A stretch of DNA of 64,000 bases, taken from assembly GCF_012275515.1 (NCBI RefSeq), contig NZ_JAAZQL010000002.1:558001-622000 (forward strand), given 5' to 3'. Shown in pieces: positions 33,181 to 41,790 of the stretch. How positions within the stretch are numbered: the first letter of the stretch is position 1; every line of letters starts with the position of its first letter. The notes beneath the pieces were generated by a model. It did not search any database. It had not been told where the DNA came from and was given only the letters and a program-made list of their open reading frames with translations. The position numbers and the translations under genes are program-made. The DNA is from Novosphingobium sp. SG707. GTDB lineage: Bacteria; Pseudomonadota; Alphaproteobacteria; Sphingomonadales; Sphingomonadaceae.

Positions 33181-33873
33181 TTAACCACGCAGAAACCAAA
33201 GAGCCAATGGCGCGAGCGCCAGATTGAGCAGTCCGGTCAACACCATCGCCAGCCCCGCCACGGCCCCCACGCGCGGGTTGAGCGGTTGGACCTGTGCGGT
33301 GCCGATGGCATGGGCGGCCACGCCGATCATGGCCCCTTGTGCCGTTCGCCCCGAGGGGATGCCGCGCTTCACCGCTGCTTCGCCCAACAGCGCGCCGAGG
33401 ATGCCGGTGGCGATCACAAAAACGGCGGTGATATCCGGCATGCCGCCGATTTCCGCCGAAATCGCCATGGCAAAAGGCGTGCTGACCGAGCGGGGCAGCA
33501 GCGAGAGGCGCAGCGGCCCATCAATGCCCAACACGCCCGCCAGCGCCCAGCCCGAGATGAACGATGTAGCGCTGCCCGTAATCATCCCGGCCAGCAATGA
33601 ACGCCAATAGCGGCGGATCATCGCGCGCTGGTCATAGATCGGCACCGCAAAGGCCGTGACCGCCGGGCCCAGCATCCACAACAGCCATCCCGCTCCGGCG
33701 CGGTAAGTGGAATAGGGCACATGAAACACCAGCAAAATCAGCGCGATCCCCAGCGGCGCCGTGATCAGCGGCATCAGCCACCAGCGCGGCCGCCGCCGAT
33801 GCACGGCGCGGGTTACCGCAAAACTGGCCAGCGTGATGGCTGACCACAGGGCAGTTGCGGCCCAATCAATCAT
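33181..33873 (-). CDS. lrgB: LrgB/CidB family membrane protein
   Basis: 230-residue LrgB (YohK-type) multipass membrane protein with the family pattern TSFISGWALAGVLG, SLLPRSVSTPFAMAISAEIGG (the strongly conserved KSVTTPIA-like stretch) and TAVFVIATGILGA. In staphylococci the CidAB/LrgAB pairs modulate murein hydrolase activity and cell death; in plants and some bacteria related proteins transport glycolate or pyruvate. It overlaps lrgA by eight bases and closes the four-gene unit response regulator-kinase-lrgA-lrgB. Confidence 0.9.
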   Translation of the reverse strand: MIDWAATALWSAITLASFAVTRAVHRRRPRWWLMPLITAPLGIALILLVFHVPYSTYRAGAGWLLWMLGPAVTAFAVPIYDQRAMIRRYWRSLLAGMITGSATSFISGWALAGVLGIDGPLRLSLLPRSVSTPFAMAISAEIGGMPDITAVFVIATGILGALLGEAAVKRGIPSGRTAQGAMIGVAAHAIGTAQVQPLNPRVGAVAGLAMVLTGLLNLALAPLALWFLRG

Positions 33874-34213
33874 CGGCGCGTGCCACCATCTGCACCACCG
33901 CGCCGGTCACGACCATCACCAAAACGGTGCCAATGGCCACTGCCAGCATCAGGCGGACCCCCAACATGCTGACAAATTCGCGATGCTCGATCAGAACCGG
34001 CACGGCGGGTACGAAAAACAACAGCATCCGCCCCAGCAGGCCTTGCGCCCCATCGCGCAACTGCCCCGGTTTGATCCAGCGCCGATGCAGCGCGATCAGG
34101 ATCAGCGCCAGACCGATCACACTGGCGGGCAGGGGGGCATGGGTCAGGCGGGCGGTGAATTCGCCAGCGCCATAAAAAGCCATGATCAGAGCAATTTGCC
34201 AGATAGTCCTCAT
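33866..34213 (-). CDS. lrgA: LrgA/CidA family holin-like membrane protein
   Basis: 115-residue protein with four hydrophobic helices and the family motif LPASVIGLALILIALHRRWIKPG, then LLFFVPAVPVLIEH, closely matching the CidA/LrgA pattern (small holin-like partner of LrgB). The start is fixed by an ATGA overlap with the kinase stop (34210-34213), so its translation is coupled to the sensor kinase, an unusual way to control lrgA. Longer frames upstream lie inside the kinase gene. Confidence 0.9.
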   Translation of the reverse strand: MRTIWQIALIMAFYGAGEFTARLTHAPLPASVIGLALILIALHRRWIKPGQLRDGAQGLLGRMLLFFVPAVPVLIEHREFVSMLGVRLMLAVAIGTVLVMVVTGAVVQMVARADD

Positions 34214-35550
34214 GTCAGTTCTGCCACCAGGCCGCCGCCGGGCGGCGAAGAAAGCCTGAGCCGCAATCCATAGGCTTCGGCAATGTCGCGGGCGATGGCA
34301 AGGCCAAGGCCGCTGCCCGGCATATCGGCGTCGAACCGGCTGCCGATCTCGCAGGCGCGGGCGATCTGCTCCTCGCTCATCCCGGGGCCGTCGTCTTCCA
34401 CGCGGATGCGCGGCCCTTCGGCGATGGTCAGCACCACGCGGCGCCGAGCCCATTTCCCGGCATTGTCCAGCAGGTTGGATACCAGTTCGGACAGGTCCAC
34501 CGGGTCGATCGCCATACGCACGGGCGCGGGGGCCGACAGGTCAAAGGCGCAGTCCGGATGCAATTTGCGCATGGCCGAGAGAATGGGCAGCACCGCCTCG
34601 GGCAAATGGCTGACCCGCAGCGAGGCGCGGGCGCCCGCCGCCGAACGCGTGCGCGCCAGGCGAAAGTCGATCTGCTGCACCATCACATGCGCCTGATCGA
34701 GCAGCGCGCGCGCGGCTCTGGCGCTCTCGGGCTGGCGGGCGAGCCTTTCGGCCTCGTCGGTGATGACGGCCAGCGGCGTGCGCAGCCCATGGGCCAGATT
34801 GCCCGCCTCGACCCGCGCGCGTTCGATCACCGCCTCATTGCCCGCGATATAGGCGTTGAGATCCTCGACCAGAGGCGCGATTTCCGAAGGATAGGCGCCT
34901 TCAAGCCGGGCACTGGTGCCTTCGCGCAATTGACCGATGGCCGTGGCCAGACGGTTGAGCGGGCGCAGGCCGAACATCACCACCGCATAGCCGGTGATCA
35001 ACAATGCAGCCGCCAGCGCGGTCAGCCACAGCGTCAGCTCGCGGGTGAAACTGGCGATGGCCTGATCCAGATAGCGCTTGTCGACCGCGATGACGTAATG
35101 GACGATCCGCCCGTCGGGGGTGAACCCGGTAAAGCCATAGGCGATGGTCTTGCCGGTGGGGCCATTGTCGATGGAATGGAAAATCTCCGGCGAATGGGCG
35201 ATGTCCTCGTCAATCACGCCGCGCACCATCGAGGCCGAATGGATGCGGTCGCCCTTATGCACCGAAACCTGCCAGTAATAGCCGGACATGGGCTCCAGAT
35301 AGCGCGGATCGGACAGCGGGCGCGAGAGCGAGAGATGGCTGTCCTTTGAAATGTTCACCAATCCGGCCAGTTCGCGCACATGGCCATAGAGTTCGTCATG
35401 ATATTGTGCCTCGATATGGCGGGTGAACACGCGCGTGGCCGAATACCAGATACCGCCGATGCCCAGCGCCACCCACAGCAGGATCGCCAAAAGAAACCGC
35501 AGCCGCAGACTGTGCGCGGCAAAGCGGGCGGGGATCAGCACGCGCTTCAT
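34210..35550 (-). CDS. Sensor histidine kinase, PhoQ/QseC-like
   Basis: 446-residue transmembrane kinase. One N-terminal helix (RLRFLLAILLWVALGIGGIW), a periplasmic sensor of about 130 residues, a second helix (LWLTALAAALLITGYAVVMF), HAMP-like linker, then the HisKA domain with H254 in NLAHGLRTPLAVI, and the ATPase domain with N-box NLLDNAGKW, G1 VEDDGPGMS and G2 GSGLGLAIA. The HGLRTPLAVI phosphoacceptor box resembles PhoQ and related kinases. It overlaps both neighbours by four bases (response regulator upstream, lrgA downstream). The signal is unknown; divergence from an RND metal-type pump suggests metal or membrane stress. Confidence 0.9.
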   Translation of the reverse strand: MKRVLIPARFAAHSLRLRFLLAILLWVALGIGGIWYSATRVFTRHIEAQYHDELYGHVRELAGLVNISKDSHLSLSRPLSDPRYLEPMSGYYWQVSVHKGDRIHSASMVRGVIDEDIAHSPEIFHSIDNGPTGKTIAYGFTGFTPDGRIVHYVIAVDKRYLDQAIASFTRELTLWLTALAAALLITGYAVVMFGLRPLNRLATAIGQLREGTSARLEGAYPSEIAPLVEDLNAYIAGNEAVIERARVEAGNLAHGLRTPLAVITDEAERLARQPESARAARALLDQAHVMVQQIDFRLARTRSAAGARASLRVSHLPEAVLPILSAMRKLHPDCAFDLSAPAPVRMAIDPVDLSELVSNLLDNAGKWARRRVVLTIAEGPRIRVEDDGPGMSEEQIARACEIGSRFDADMPGSGLGLAIARDIAEAYGLRLRLSSPPGGGLVAELT

Positions 35551-36233
35551 GCCTCAAACCTGTAGCCAAGCCCGCGCAGGGTCTTGATCCGCGCCGTGCC
35601 CACCTTGCGCCGCAAACGGCTGACCAAGACCTCGATGGCGTTCAGGTCGCGCTGGGCGTCAAGGTCATAGAGATGTTCGAGAATGTCGCCTTGCGAGAGC
35701 ACCTGTCCGGGGCGGCGGACAAAGAGTTGCAGCAGGCGGAATTCCTGTTTGGACAGCGCTAGAGCTTCCCCATCCACCTCGGCATTGCGCCCCACCGGAT
35801 CGAGCCGCACGCCGCCTGCCTCGATCCATTGCGCGCGCTGGCCGCTGTGGCGGCGCAGCAGCGCATGGAGCCGCGCCAGCAATTCCTCGAACCGCACCGG
35901 TTTCACCACGAAATCGTCGGCCCCGGCGTTCAACCCCTCCACCTTGTCCTGCCAACTGCCGCGCGCGGTCAGGATCAGCACCGGGCAATCGACCCGCCGC
36001 CCCCGCCAATAGCGCAGCAGATCCAGCCCGTTGCCGTCGGGCAGGCCAAGGTCGAGGATGATCGCGGCGATCTTGTCCAGATCGGGCCAGCCTTCGCCAT
36101 CGGCCTGCGACCCGGCGACATCCACGGCAAAGCCCGCATCGCGCAGGCGATTGCTCAGGCGGCTTGCCAATTCGCCGTCATCCTCGATCAACAACAGCCG
36201 CAAGCCGCGAGTCCCCATGTCTGTATGTTTCAT
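35547..36233 (-). CDS. OmpR/PhoP-family response regulator
   Basis: 228-residue regulator: receiver domain with acidic pocket IEDD (17-19), phospho-acceptor D61 in ILDLGLPDGNG and the Lys of FVVKPVR, followed by a winged-helix DNA-binding domain (ALSKQEFRLLQLFVRRPGQVLS...NAIEVLVSRLRRKVG...TLRGLGYRFEA). Start 36233 (MKHTDMG) is given; ATG 36218 is also possible. It is coupled to the kinase by ATGA. Its start lies 25 bases from a CTGACA-N6-TGTCAG palindrome shared with the divergent efflux operon, a likely autoregulatory site. Confidence 0.92.
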   Translation of the reverse strand: MKHTDMGTRGLRLLLIEDDGELASRLSNRLRDAGFAVDVAGSQADGEGWPDLDKIAAIILDLGLPDGNGLDLLRYWRGRRVDCPVLILTARGSWQDKVEGLNAGADDFVVKPVRFEELLARLHALLRRHSGQRAQWIEAGGVRLDPVGRNAEVDGEALALSKQEFRLLQLFVRRPGQVLSQGDILEHLYDLDAQRDLNAIEVLVSRLRRKVGTARIKTLRGLGYRFEA

Positions 36234-36257
36234 GACTATTGGACCTGCCACACGAAA

Positions 36258-36275
36258 CTGACAAGTTCCTGTCAG
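36258..36275. promoter_or_regulatory. Palindromic operator candidate between regulator and efflux operon
   Basis: CTGACA-AGTTCC-TGTCAG is a perfect 6-bp inverted repeat in the 65-base divergent gap between the response regulator and the RND operon. Its half-sites resemble the E. coli CusR box (TGACAA-N2-TTGTCA), but with six central bases between TGACA and TGTCA instead of four. Control of both operons from this site is inferred. Confidence 0.5.
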
Positions 36276-36298
36276 CTTTGTGCGCCATGGCGGCGGCC

Positions 36299-37396
36299 AT
36301 GATGCGCAAAAACTCCCTGTTGGCCGCTGGTGCCGCACTCGCCCTGCTTTCCGCCTGTTCGCGTAGCGCCGAAGAGGCCGCGCCCGAAGCGCCCAGCCCC
36401 AAGGGCGATCTGGTCGCGCTCAGCGATGCGCAGGTCAAGGAACTGGGCATTACGGTCGAGCCCGCGCAGGGCGATGCGCCGATCCCGCTGGCCAGCGTGC
36501 CGGGCACGGTGTCCCTTCCGCCTGAGGCGCGGGTGGCGGTGACGTCTCCCTTTGGCGGCACGGCGGTCAAGGTGCTGGTGATTCCGGGGCAGGAGGTGGC
36601 GCGCGGCGCGGTGCTGGGCGTGGTCAAGGCGGCCGAATCGGTGCAGTTCAGCGGGGCGATGGCGCGTTCGCAGGCCGAATTGCCCGTGGCGCAGGCCAAT
36701 GCCGCCCGCCTCAGCCAATTGGCCAAGGAGGGCGTGATCGCCCCCTCGCGCGCCGAGGAAGCGGTGGCGAACCTGCGCGCGGTTCAGGCGACCTTGGCGG
36801 AAAACCGGCGTCTGCTGGCGCTGGGCGGCGCCTCGCGCGACGGCACGGTGACTTTGCGCTCGCCCATCGCGGGCCGCGTGGCCAGCGTCAGCGTGGAAAC
36901 CGGCGGCGCGGTCAGCACCGATGGCGCGCCCTTTGTGGTGGAAAATATCGCGGCGCTGCGGCTCGATCTGCAATTGCCGCAAAGGCTGGCGGGGCAATTG
37001 CGCCCCGGCATGCCGGTGGCGGTGGAGCAGGACGGGCGGCGCGTGACGGGCAAATTGCTCTCCGTGGGCGCCTCGCTCGACCCGGTCACGCGTTCTCTGG
37101 TCGCGCGGGCCAGCGTGGCGGGCGATGCGGGGCTGGTGCCGGGCAAGGGCGTGACGGCGATCATCGAGGCAGCAGGCGAAACGACCAAGGGCGTCAGCGT
37201 TCCGCGCACGGCGGTGGCCAATGTCGATGGCAAAGATGTGGTCTTTGTCCGCGACGGCAAGAATTTCCGCCGTCAGGTGGTCAAGGTCGCGGGCGAAAGC
37301 AGCGGGCGGATGGTGATCGGCAGCGGGCTCGACGCCCATGCGCAGGTGGTCACCAAGGGCGTGGCCGAACTCAAAGCCATTTTCGCAGGGGCCTGA
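36299..37396 (+). CDS. RND efflux periplasmic adaptor (membrane fusion) lipoprotein
   Basis: 365-residue adaptor. The signal sequence ends with lipobox LLSAC (Cys20). Beta-barrel and lipoyl halves flank a coiled-coil hairpin (about residues 110-165, AMARSQAELPVAQANAARLS...RAEEAVANLRAVQATLAENR). The lipoyl motif LRSPIAGRVASVSVETGGAV and the membrane-proximal domain FVRDGKNFRRQVVKV follow. The CzcB/CusB-like layout is clear, but no metal-binding His- or Met-rich N-terminal module is visible. ATG 36287 in the same frame is an alternative start. The inner-membrane pump begins four bases after the stop. Confidence 0.92.
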   Translation: MMRKNSLLAAGAALALLSACSRSAEEAAPEAPSPKGDLVALSDAQVKELGITVEPAQGDAPIPLASVPGTVSLPPEARVAVTSPFGGTAVKVLVIPGQEVARGAVLGVVKAAESVQFSGAMARSQAELPVAQANAARLSQLAKEGVIAPSRAEEAVANLRAVQATLAENRRLLALGGASRDGTVTLRSPIAGRVASVSVETGGAVSTDGAPFVVENIAALRLDLQLPQRLAGQLRPGMPVAVEQDGRRVTGKLLSVGASLDPVTRSLVARASVAGDAGLVPGKGVTAIIEAAGETTKGVSVPRTAVANVDGKDVVFVRDGKNFRRQVVKVAGESSGRMVIGSGLDAHAQVVTKGVAELKAIFAGA

Positions 37397-37399
37397 TCC

Positions 37400-40300
37400 A
37401 TGCTGCGCAAACTGGTCGAACGGGCGCTGACTGCGCGGATGGCGGTGCTGGCGATCGCGCTGGCGCTGGCGGGAACGGGCATCTGGTCCTTTCTCAACCT
37501 GCCGATTGACGCCTTTCCCGATATTTCCTCAACCCAGGTCAAGGTGATCCTGAAGGCCCCCGGCATGACGCCCGAAGAGGTGGAGAGCCGCGTGGTGGCC
37601 CCCATCGAAATGGAAATGCTGGGCATTCCGCATCAGACCGTGCTGCGCTCTGTGGCCAAATATGCGATTGCCGACGTCACGATCAATTTCGACGACAGCA
37701 CCGATATTTACTGGGCGCGCAATCAGGTAAACGAGCGGCTGACGGGCGTGATGGGCAATCTGCCCTCGACGGTCAGCGGCGGTCTGGCCCCGATTGCCAC
37801 GCCTTTGACCGACATGTTCATGTTTACTATCGAAGGTCCGCAGGATCTGGCCGAAAAGCGCCGGGTGCTGGACTGGGTGATCCGGCCTGCGCTGCGCACG
37901 GTGCCGGGGGTGGCCGATGTGAACGCGCTGGGCGGTCTGGCCGAAAGCTATGAGGTGGTGCCCGACAATCAGGCGCTGGCCGCGGCGGGCCTGACGGTCA
38001 GCGATCTGTCGGCCGCCATCAACACGTCGAATCGCAATGATGGCGCGGGGCGTCTGGTCGCGGGCGAGGAGGCCCTGATCGTGCGTTCTTCTGGCGCGAT
38101 CCGCAATGTGGCGGATCTCTCGGCGGTGGTGGTTAAGAGTTCGACGGGCCGCGTGGTGCGCGTGGGAGACGTTGCCAAGGTGCGGATCGGCGCGCTCACC
38201 CGCTATGGCGCGGTCAGCCAGGGCGCGCGCGGCGAGGCGGTCGAGGGCATTGTCATCGGCCTGCGCGGCGTGGATGCGGCCAAGATCGTCGATGGCGTGA
38301 AGGCGCGGATCGAGGAATTGAAACCCAGCCTGCCCAAGGGCATGAAGATCGCAACCTTCTATGACCGGTCCGACCTGATCGAGCGCGCAGTGGGCACGGT
38401 CGAAGAGGCGCTGATCGAGGCGACCTTGCTGGTGGTCGTGCTGCTGCTGCTGTTCCTTGGCGATGTGCGCGCCTCGGTGATCGTGGCGCTGGCGCTGCCC
38501 ATGGCGGTGCTGCTGACCTTTATCGCGATGCGCGCGGTGGGGCTGACTGCCAATCTGATGAGCCTTGGCGGCCTTGCCATTGCGGTGGGTATGCTGGTCG
38601 ATGGCGCGGTCGTGGTGGTCGAAAATGTGGTGGAGCGGATGAATGATCCGCGCCATGCCGGGGCGGGGCGCCTGCACAATGTGTTCGTCGCCGCCGCCGA
38701 GGTCGCCACGCCTGTTGCCAGCGGCCTTGCCATCATCGCGCTGGTGTTCCTGCCGCTGCTGACGCTGGAAGGGCTGGAAGGCAAGCTGTTTGCCCCTGTG
38801 GCGCTGACCATCGTGCTGGCGCTGCTCTCGGCGTTGCTGCTGGCGCTGACCCTGGTGCCGGTGCTGTCTTTCTTTGGTTTGAAACCGGGGGATGCCCATC
38901 ATGAACCTTGGCTGATGCGGCAATTGTCGCCGCGTTATGGGCGGCTGCTCGACTGGGCCTTTGCGCATCGGTTGCCGGTGTTCATCACGGCGGGCCTGTC
39001 GCTGGTGCTGGCGGTGGTGGCCTATCAATCGACCGGCAAGACCTTTTTGCCGACGATGGACGAAGGCTCGGCCATTGTTCAGCTCACCAAGCTGCCCTCG
39101 ATCTCGCTGCGGCACAGTATGGAAATCGACCATGCCGCGCAAAAGGCGATCATGTCCAAAGTGCCCGAGGTGACCAATGTCATCTCGCGCACGGGGTCGG
39201 ACGAACTGGGCCTCGACCCGATGGGGCTGAACGAGACGGACAGTTTCATCACCCTGAAACCGCGCAGCGAATGGCGTGTGGGCGACAAGGAATGGGTGGT
39301 CAATGAGATCCGCAAGGCGGTGGCCAATCTGCCCGGCGTCCAGACCAGCTTTACCCAGCCCATCGAGATGCGCATTTCCGAAATGCTGACGGGCGCGCGC
39401 GGCGATCTGGCGATTAAGATCTTTGGTCCCGACAGCGCCGAACTGGGCCGCCTTGCGGGTGAGGTCCAGCGGCGGCTCCGCGCCATTCCCGGCACCAGCG
39501 AGGCGCTGACCGTGGCCAATGACAAGGTGGACTATCTGCAGATCGACATCGACCGCACGGCGGCGGGCCGCGTGGGCATGCCCATCGACACGCTTCAGGA
39601 CGCGATGCGTTCCGAACTGGAGGGTGTGCGTTCGGGCGTGGTGGCCGAAGGGCTGCGCCGGGTGCCGATCCTGATCCGGGGCGAGGGCGAGGCTGCCAAT
39701 CCCGCCGGCTTTGCCGACCGCCTCTATCGCAGCCCCACCGGCCAACTGGTGCGCGCCAGCGACGTGGCCAAGGTTGAGCGCACTGAAGGCCCGGTCAAGG
39801 TCGAGCATGAAAACGGCTCGCGCTTTGCCATGGTGCAGGCCTTTGTCGGTGGGCGCGATCTGGTGGGCTATGTGCAGCAGGCCAAGGCCGATATCGGCGC
39901 CAATGTGAAACTGCCGCAGGGCTATCGCATCGTCTGGGGCGGACAGTTTGAAAACCAGCAGCGCGCCTCGGCCCGGCTGATGGTGGTGCTGCCGATTGCC
40001 TTGCTGATGATCTTTGTCGTGCTTTACGCGACTTTGGCCTCGGTGCGGGCCTCGTTGCTCATTCTGGTCAACATTCCTTTTGCGCTGGTGGGCGGCATGG
40101 TTTCGCTGGCTGCCTCGGGCGAGTATCTCTCGGTGCCCGCCTCGGTCGGCTTCATCGCGCTGTTGGGCATCGCCGTGCTCAACGGCCTGGTGATGGTCAG
40201 CTATTTTCGCCAATTGCGCGATGGCGGTCTCGATCTGGCCCAGGCGGTGCGGGTGGGGGCAAAGCGCCGCCTGCGCCCGGTGATGATGACCGCCACGATT

Positions 40301-40477
40301 GCCGCCTTTGGCCTTGTGCCCTTGCTGTTCGCCACCGGGCCGGGCTCGGAAATTCAAAAGCCGCTGGCCATCGTGGTGATCGGCGGGCTGATCACCTCCA
40401 CTCTGCTCACGCTGGTGCTGCTGCCGATCCTGTATGAACGGTTTGGCGAAACCCGCGCGGAGAAAGCCGATGCGTAA
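37400..40477 (+). CDS. RND heavy-metal-type efflux pump (CzcA/CusA family)
   Basis: 1025-residue inner-membrane proton-driven pump with 12 helices in two halves. Start LRKLVERALTARMAVLAIAL and PIDAFPDISSTQVKV are typical of the heavy-metal (HME) branch, as are the two large periplasmic loops. The proton-relay segment in TM4 reads GGLAIAVGMLVDGAVVVVEN: VDGA and VEN are present, but the first Asp of the CzcA-type DFG motif is replaced by Ala, as in CusA-like pumps. CusA's Met relay could not be checked by eye. Substrate (Cu/Ag, Zn/Co/Cd or a non-metal) is therefore open. It overlaps the TolC-like gene by eight bases. Confidence 0.9.
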   Translation: MLRKLVERALTARMAVLAIALALAGTGIWSFLNLPIDAFPDISSTQVKVILKAPGMTPEEVESRVVAPIEMEMLGIPHQTVLRSVAKYAIADVTINFDDSTDIYWARNQVNERLTGVMGNLPSTVSGGLAPIATPLTDMFMFTIEGPQDLAEKRRVLDWVIRPALRTVPGVADVNALGGLAESYEVVPDNQALAAAGLTVSDLSAAINTSNRNDGAGRLVAGEEALIVRSSGAIRNVADLSAVVVKSSTGRVVRVGDVAKVRIGALTRYGAVSQGARGEAVEGIVIGLRGVDAAKIVDGVKARIEELKPSLPKGMKIATFYDRSDLIERAVGTVEEALIEATLLVVVLLLLFLGDVRASVIVALALPMAVLLTFIAMRAVGLTANLMSLGGLAIAVGMLVDGAVVVVENVVERMNDPRHAGAGRLHNVFVAAAEVATPVASGLAIIALVFLPLLTLEGLEGKLFAPVALTIVLALLSALLLALTLVPVLSFFGLKPGDAHHEPWLMRQLSPRYGRLLDWAFAHRLPVFITAGLSLVLAVVAYQSTGKTFLPTMDEGSAIVQLTKLPSISLRHSMEIDHAAQKAIMSKVPEVTNVISRTGSDELGLDPMGLNETDSFITLKPRSEWRVGDKEWVVNEIRKAVANLPGVQTSFTQPIEMRISEMLTGARGDLAIKIFGPDSAELGRLAGEVQRRLRAIPGTSEALTVANDKVDYLQIDIDRTAAGRVGMPIDTLQDAMRSELEGVRSGVVAEGLRRVPILIRGEGEAANPAGFADRLYRSPTGQLVRASDVAKVERTEGPVKVEHENGSRFAMVQAFVGGRDLVGYVQQAKADIGANVKLPQGYRIVWGGQFENQQRASARLMVVLPIALLMIFVVLYATLASVRASLLILVNIPFALVGGMVSLAASGEYLSVPASVGFIALLGIAVLNGLVMVSYFRQLRDGGLDLAQAVRVGAKRRLRPVMMTATIAAFGLVPLLFATGPGSEIQKPLAIVVIGGLITSTLLTLVLLPILYERFGETRAEKADA

Positions 40478-41708
40478 GTTTTTCTCTCTCGCCCTTTGCC
40501 TGATGCCGCTTCCCGTGCTGGCGGCGGCGCCGGAACCGGGCCTGCCCGATCCGGCCGCCGTGGCGCAGGCTCTAGCCAGCCACCCCGGCGTCGAGGCCGC
40601 CAATGCCCGCACCCGCGCCGCCGAGGCCGAATTGCGCGTGCTGGAGCGCGGGCCTTATGATTACAATCTGCAGACTTCGTACAATAGGCGCTCGATTGTT
40701 CAGGAAAGCGTCTATGACGAGTTTGAGGCCCAATTGACCAAAGGCGTGCGCTGGCCGGGCAAGGTGCGGCTGGACCGCGAGATCGGCCAATATGGCCTGA
40801 CCGCGCAAAAGAATCGCGCCGAGGATACCCGCCACCAGACCGCGCTGATGCTGGCCGATTACTGGTGGGCGTGGCTCTCGGCCGCGGGCGAGGCCGAGGT
40901 GGACCGGCAGAGCGTGGCCAATTACCAGACGCTGCTGTCGGCGGTGAAGCGCCGGGTGGAATTGCGCGATGCCTCGGTGCTGGAGGCAGATCAGACGGTG
41001 GCGGCGCTGGAAGCGGCGCGGCTGGCCGCCGAAAGGTCGAGCGGGCGTGAGAAGGTCGCGCGCAGCCGGTTGCAGGCCCAGTTTCCCGCCATGACGCTGC
41101 CCGACCATGCCGAGGCAATACCGGTACCCCATGAGCCTGATGGAGGGCTGACGCATCTGCGGGATCTGGTCTTTGCGCGCAGCCATGAGATCGCCGCCGC
41201 CGAGGCAACCGCCCATATGGCAGACGCCAGCGCCGAACGCGCCCGCGCCGACCGGATTGCCGATCCGCAGGTGGGCGTGCGCGTCTTTTCCGACAAGGGC
41301 GGGATCGAGCGCGGGGCAGGGCTGATTTTCATCATGCCCTTTGGCAATGGGCGGCGCAGCGCTCTGGCCGATCAGGCCGGGGCCAATGCCGCCGCCGCCG
41401 GGGCCGATCTGCAGGCTGTGCGCCGGACTTTGCAGGAAACCGCCGATTCCGATCTGGCCGCCGCGCAGGCCGCTTTGCACGCATGGGAGCGCGCTGATGC
41501 GAGCCGCCGTGCGCAGGAGGCCGCGCTGGTCAAGGTGCGCCGCGGGTTTCAGGCGGGCGCGCTCGACCTGTCCGAACTGCTGCTGGCCGAGCGTCAGACG
41601 CAGGACGCCGCGCGGGCCGAAAGCATCGCGCGCGGTGACGCCCATGCCGCCATTACCCGGCTGCGTATCGACAGCCATCACCTGTGGATTGGCGATGACG
41701 AGGACTGA
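40470..41708 (+). CDS. TolC-family outer-membrane efflux protein
   Basis: 412-residue outer-membrane channel of the RND tripartite pump. It has a signal peptide (RKFFSLALCLMPLPVLAAAP) and two long alpha-helical hairpin halves rich in Ala/Glu/Arg (for example ANARTRAAEAELRVLERGP and ARRAQEAALVKVRRGFQAGA), as in CusC/CzcC. The start at 40470 lies inside the pump gene and overlaps its end, so the three genes adaptor-pump-channel are one transcript. The nested palindrome 24 bases after the stop may terminate it. Confidence 0.9.
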   Translation: MRKFFSLALCLMPLPVLAAAPEPGLPDPAAVAQALASHPGVEAANARTRAAEAELRVLERGPYDYNLQTSYNRRSIVQESVYDEFEAQLTKGVRWPGKVRLDREIGQYGLTAQKNRAEDTRHQTALMLADYWWAWLSAAGEAEVDRQSVANYQTLLSAVKRRVELRDASVLEADQTVAALEAARLAAERSSGREKVARSRLQAQFPAMTLPDHAEAIPVPHEPDGGLTHLRDLVFARSHEIAAAEATAHMADASAERARADRIADPQVGVRVFSDKGGIERGAGLIFIMPFGNGRRSALADQAGANAAAAGADLQAVRRTLQETADSDLAAAQAALHAWERADASRRAQEAALVKVRRGFQAGALDLSELLLAERQTQDAARAESIARGDAHAAITRLRIDSHHLWIGDDED

Positions 41709-41731
41709 TTGATCTCGACTTCTGTTTTGGC

Positions 41732-41775
41732 GCGTTTTCGCAAGGCACCAGATGTTTCATCTGGTTCGAAAACGC
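41732..41775. repeat. Nested palindrome downstream of the efflux operon
   Basis: An outer stem GCGTTTTCG (41732-41740)/CGAAAACGC (41767-41775) and an inner stem ACCAGATG (41747-41754)/CATCTGGT (41758-41765), with a TTT loop and one asymmetric bulge. It could end the pump transcript or be a REP-like element; only one copy occurs in this window. Confidence 0.6.
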
Positions 41776-41790
41776 TCTAGGCGCGCAGGC

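Noticed and set aside
37529..40612. 1027-codon open frame antisense to the RND pump gene
   Set aside because: Shadow of the pump gene; the composition (His, Arg, Gln rich) is typical of antisense translation in such genomes.
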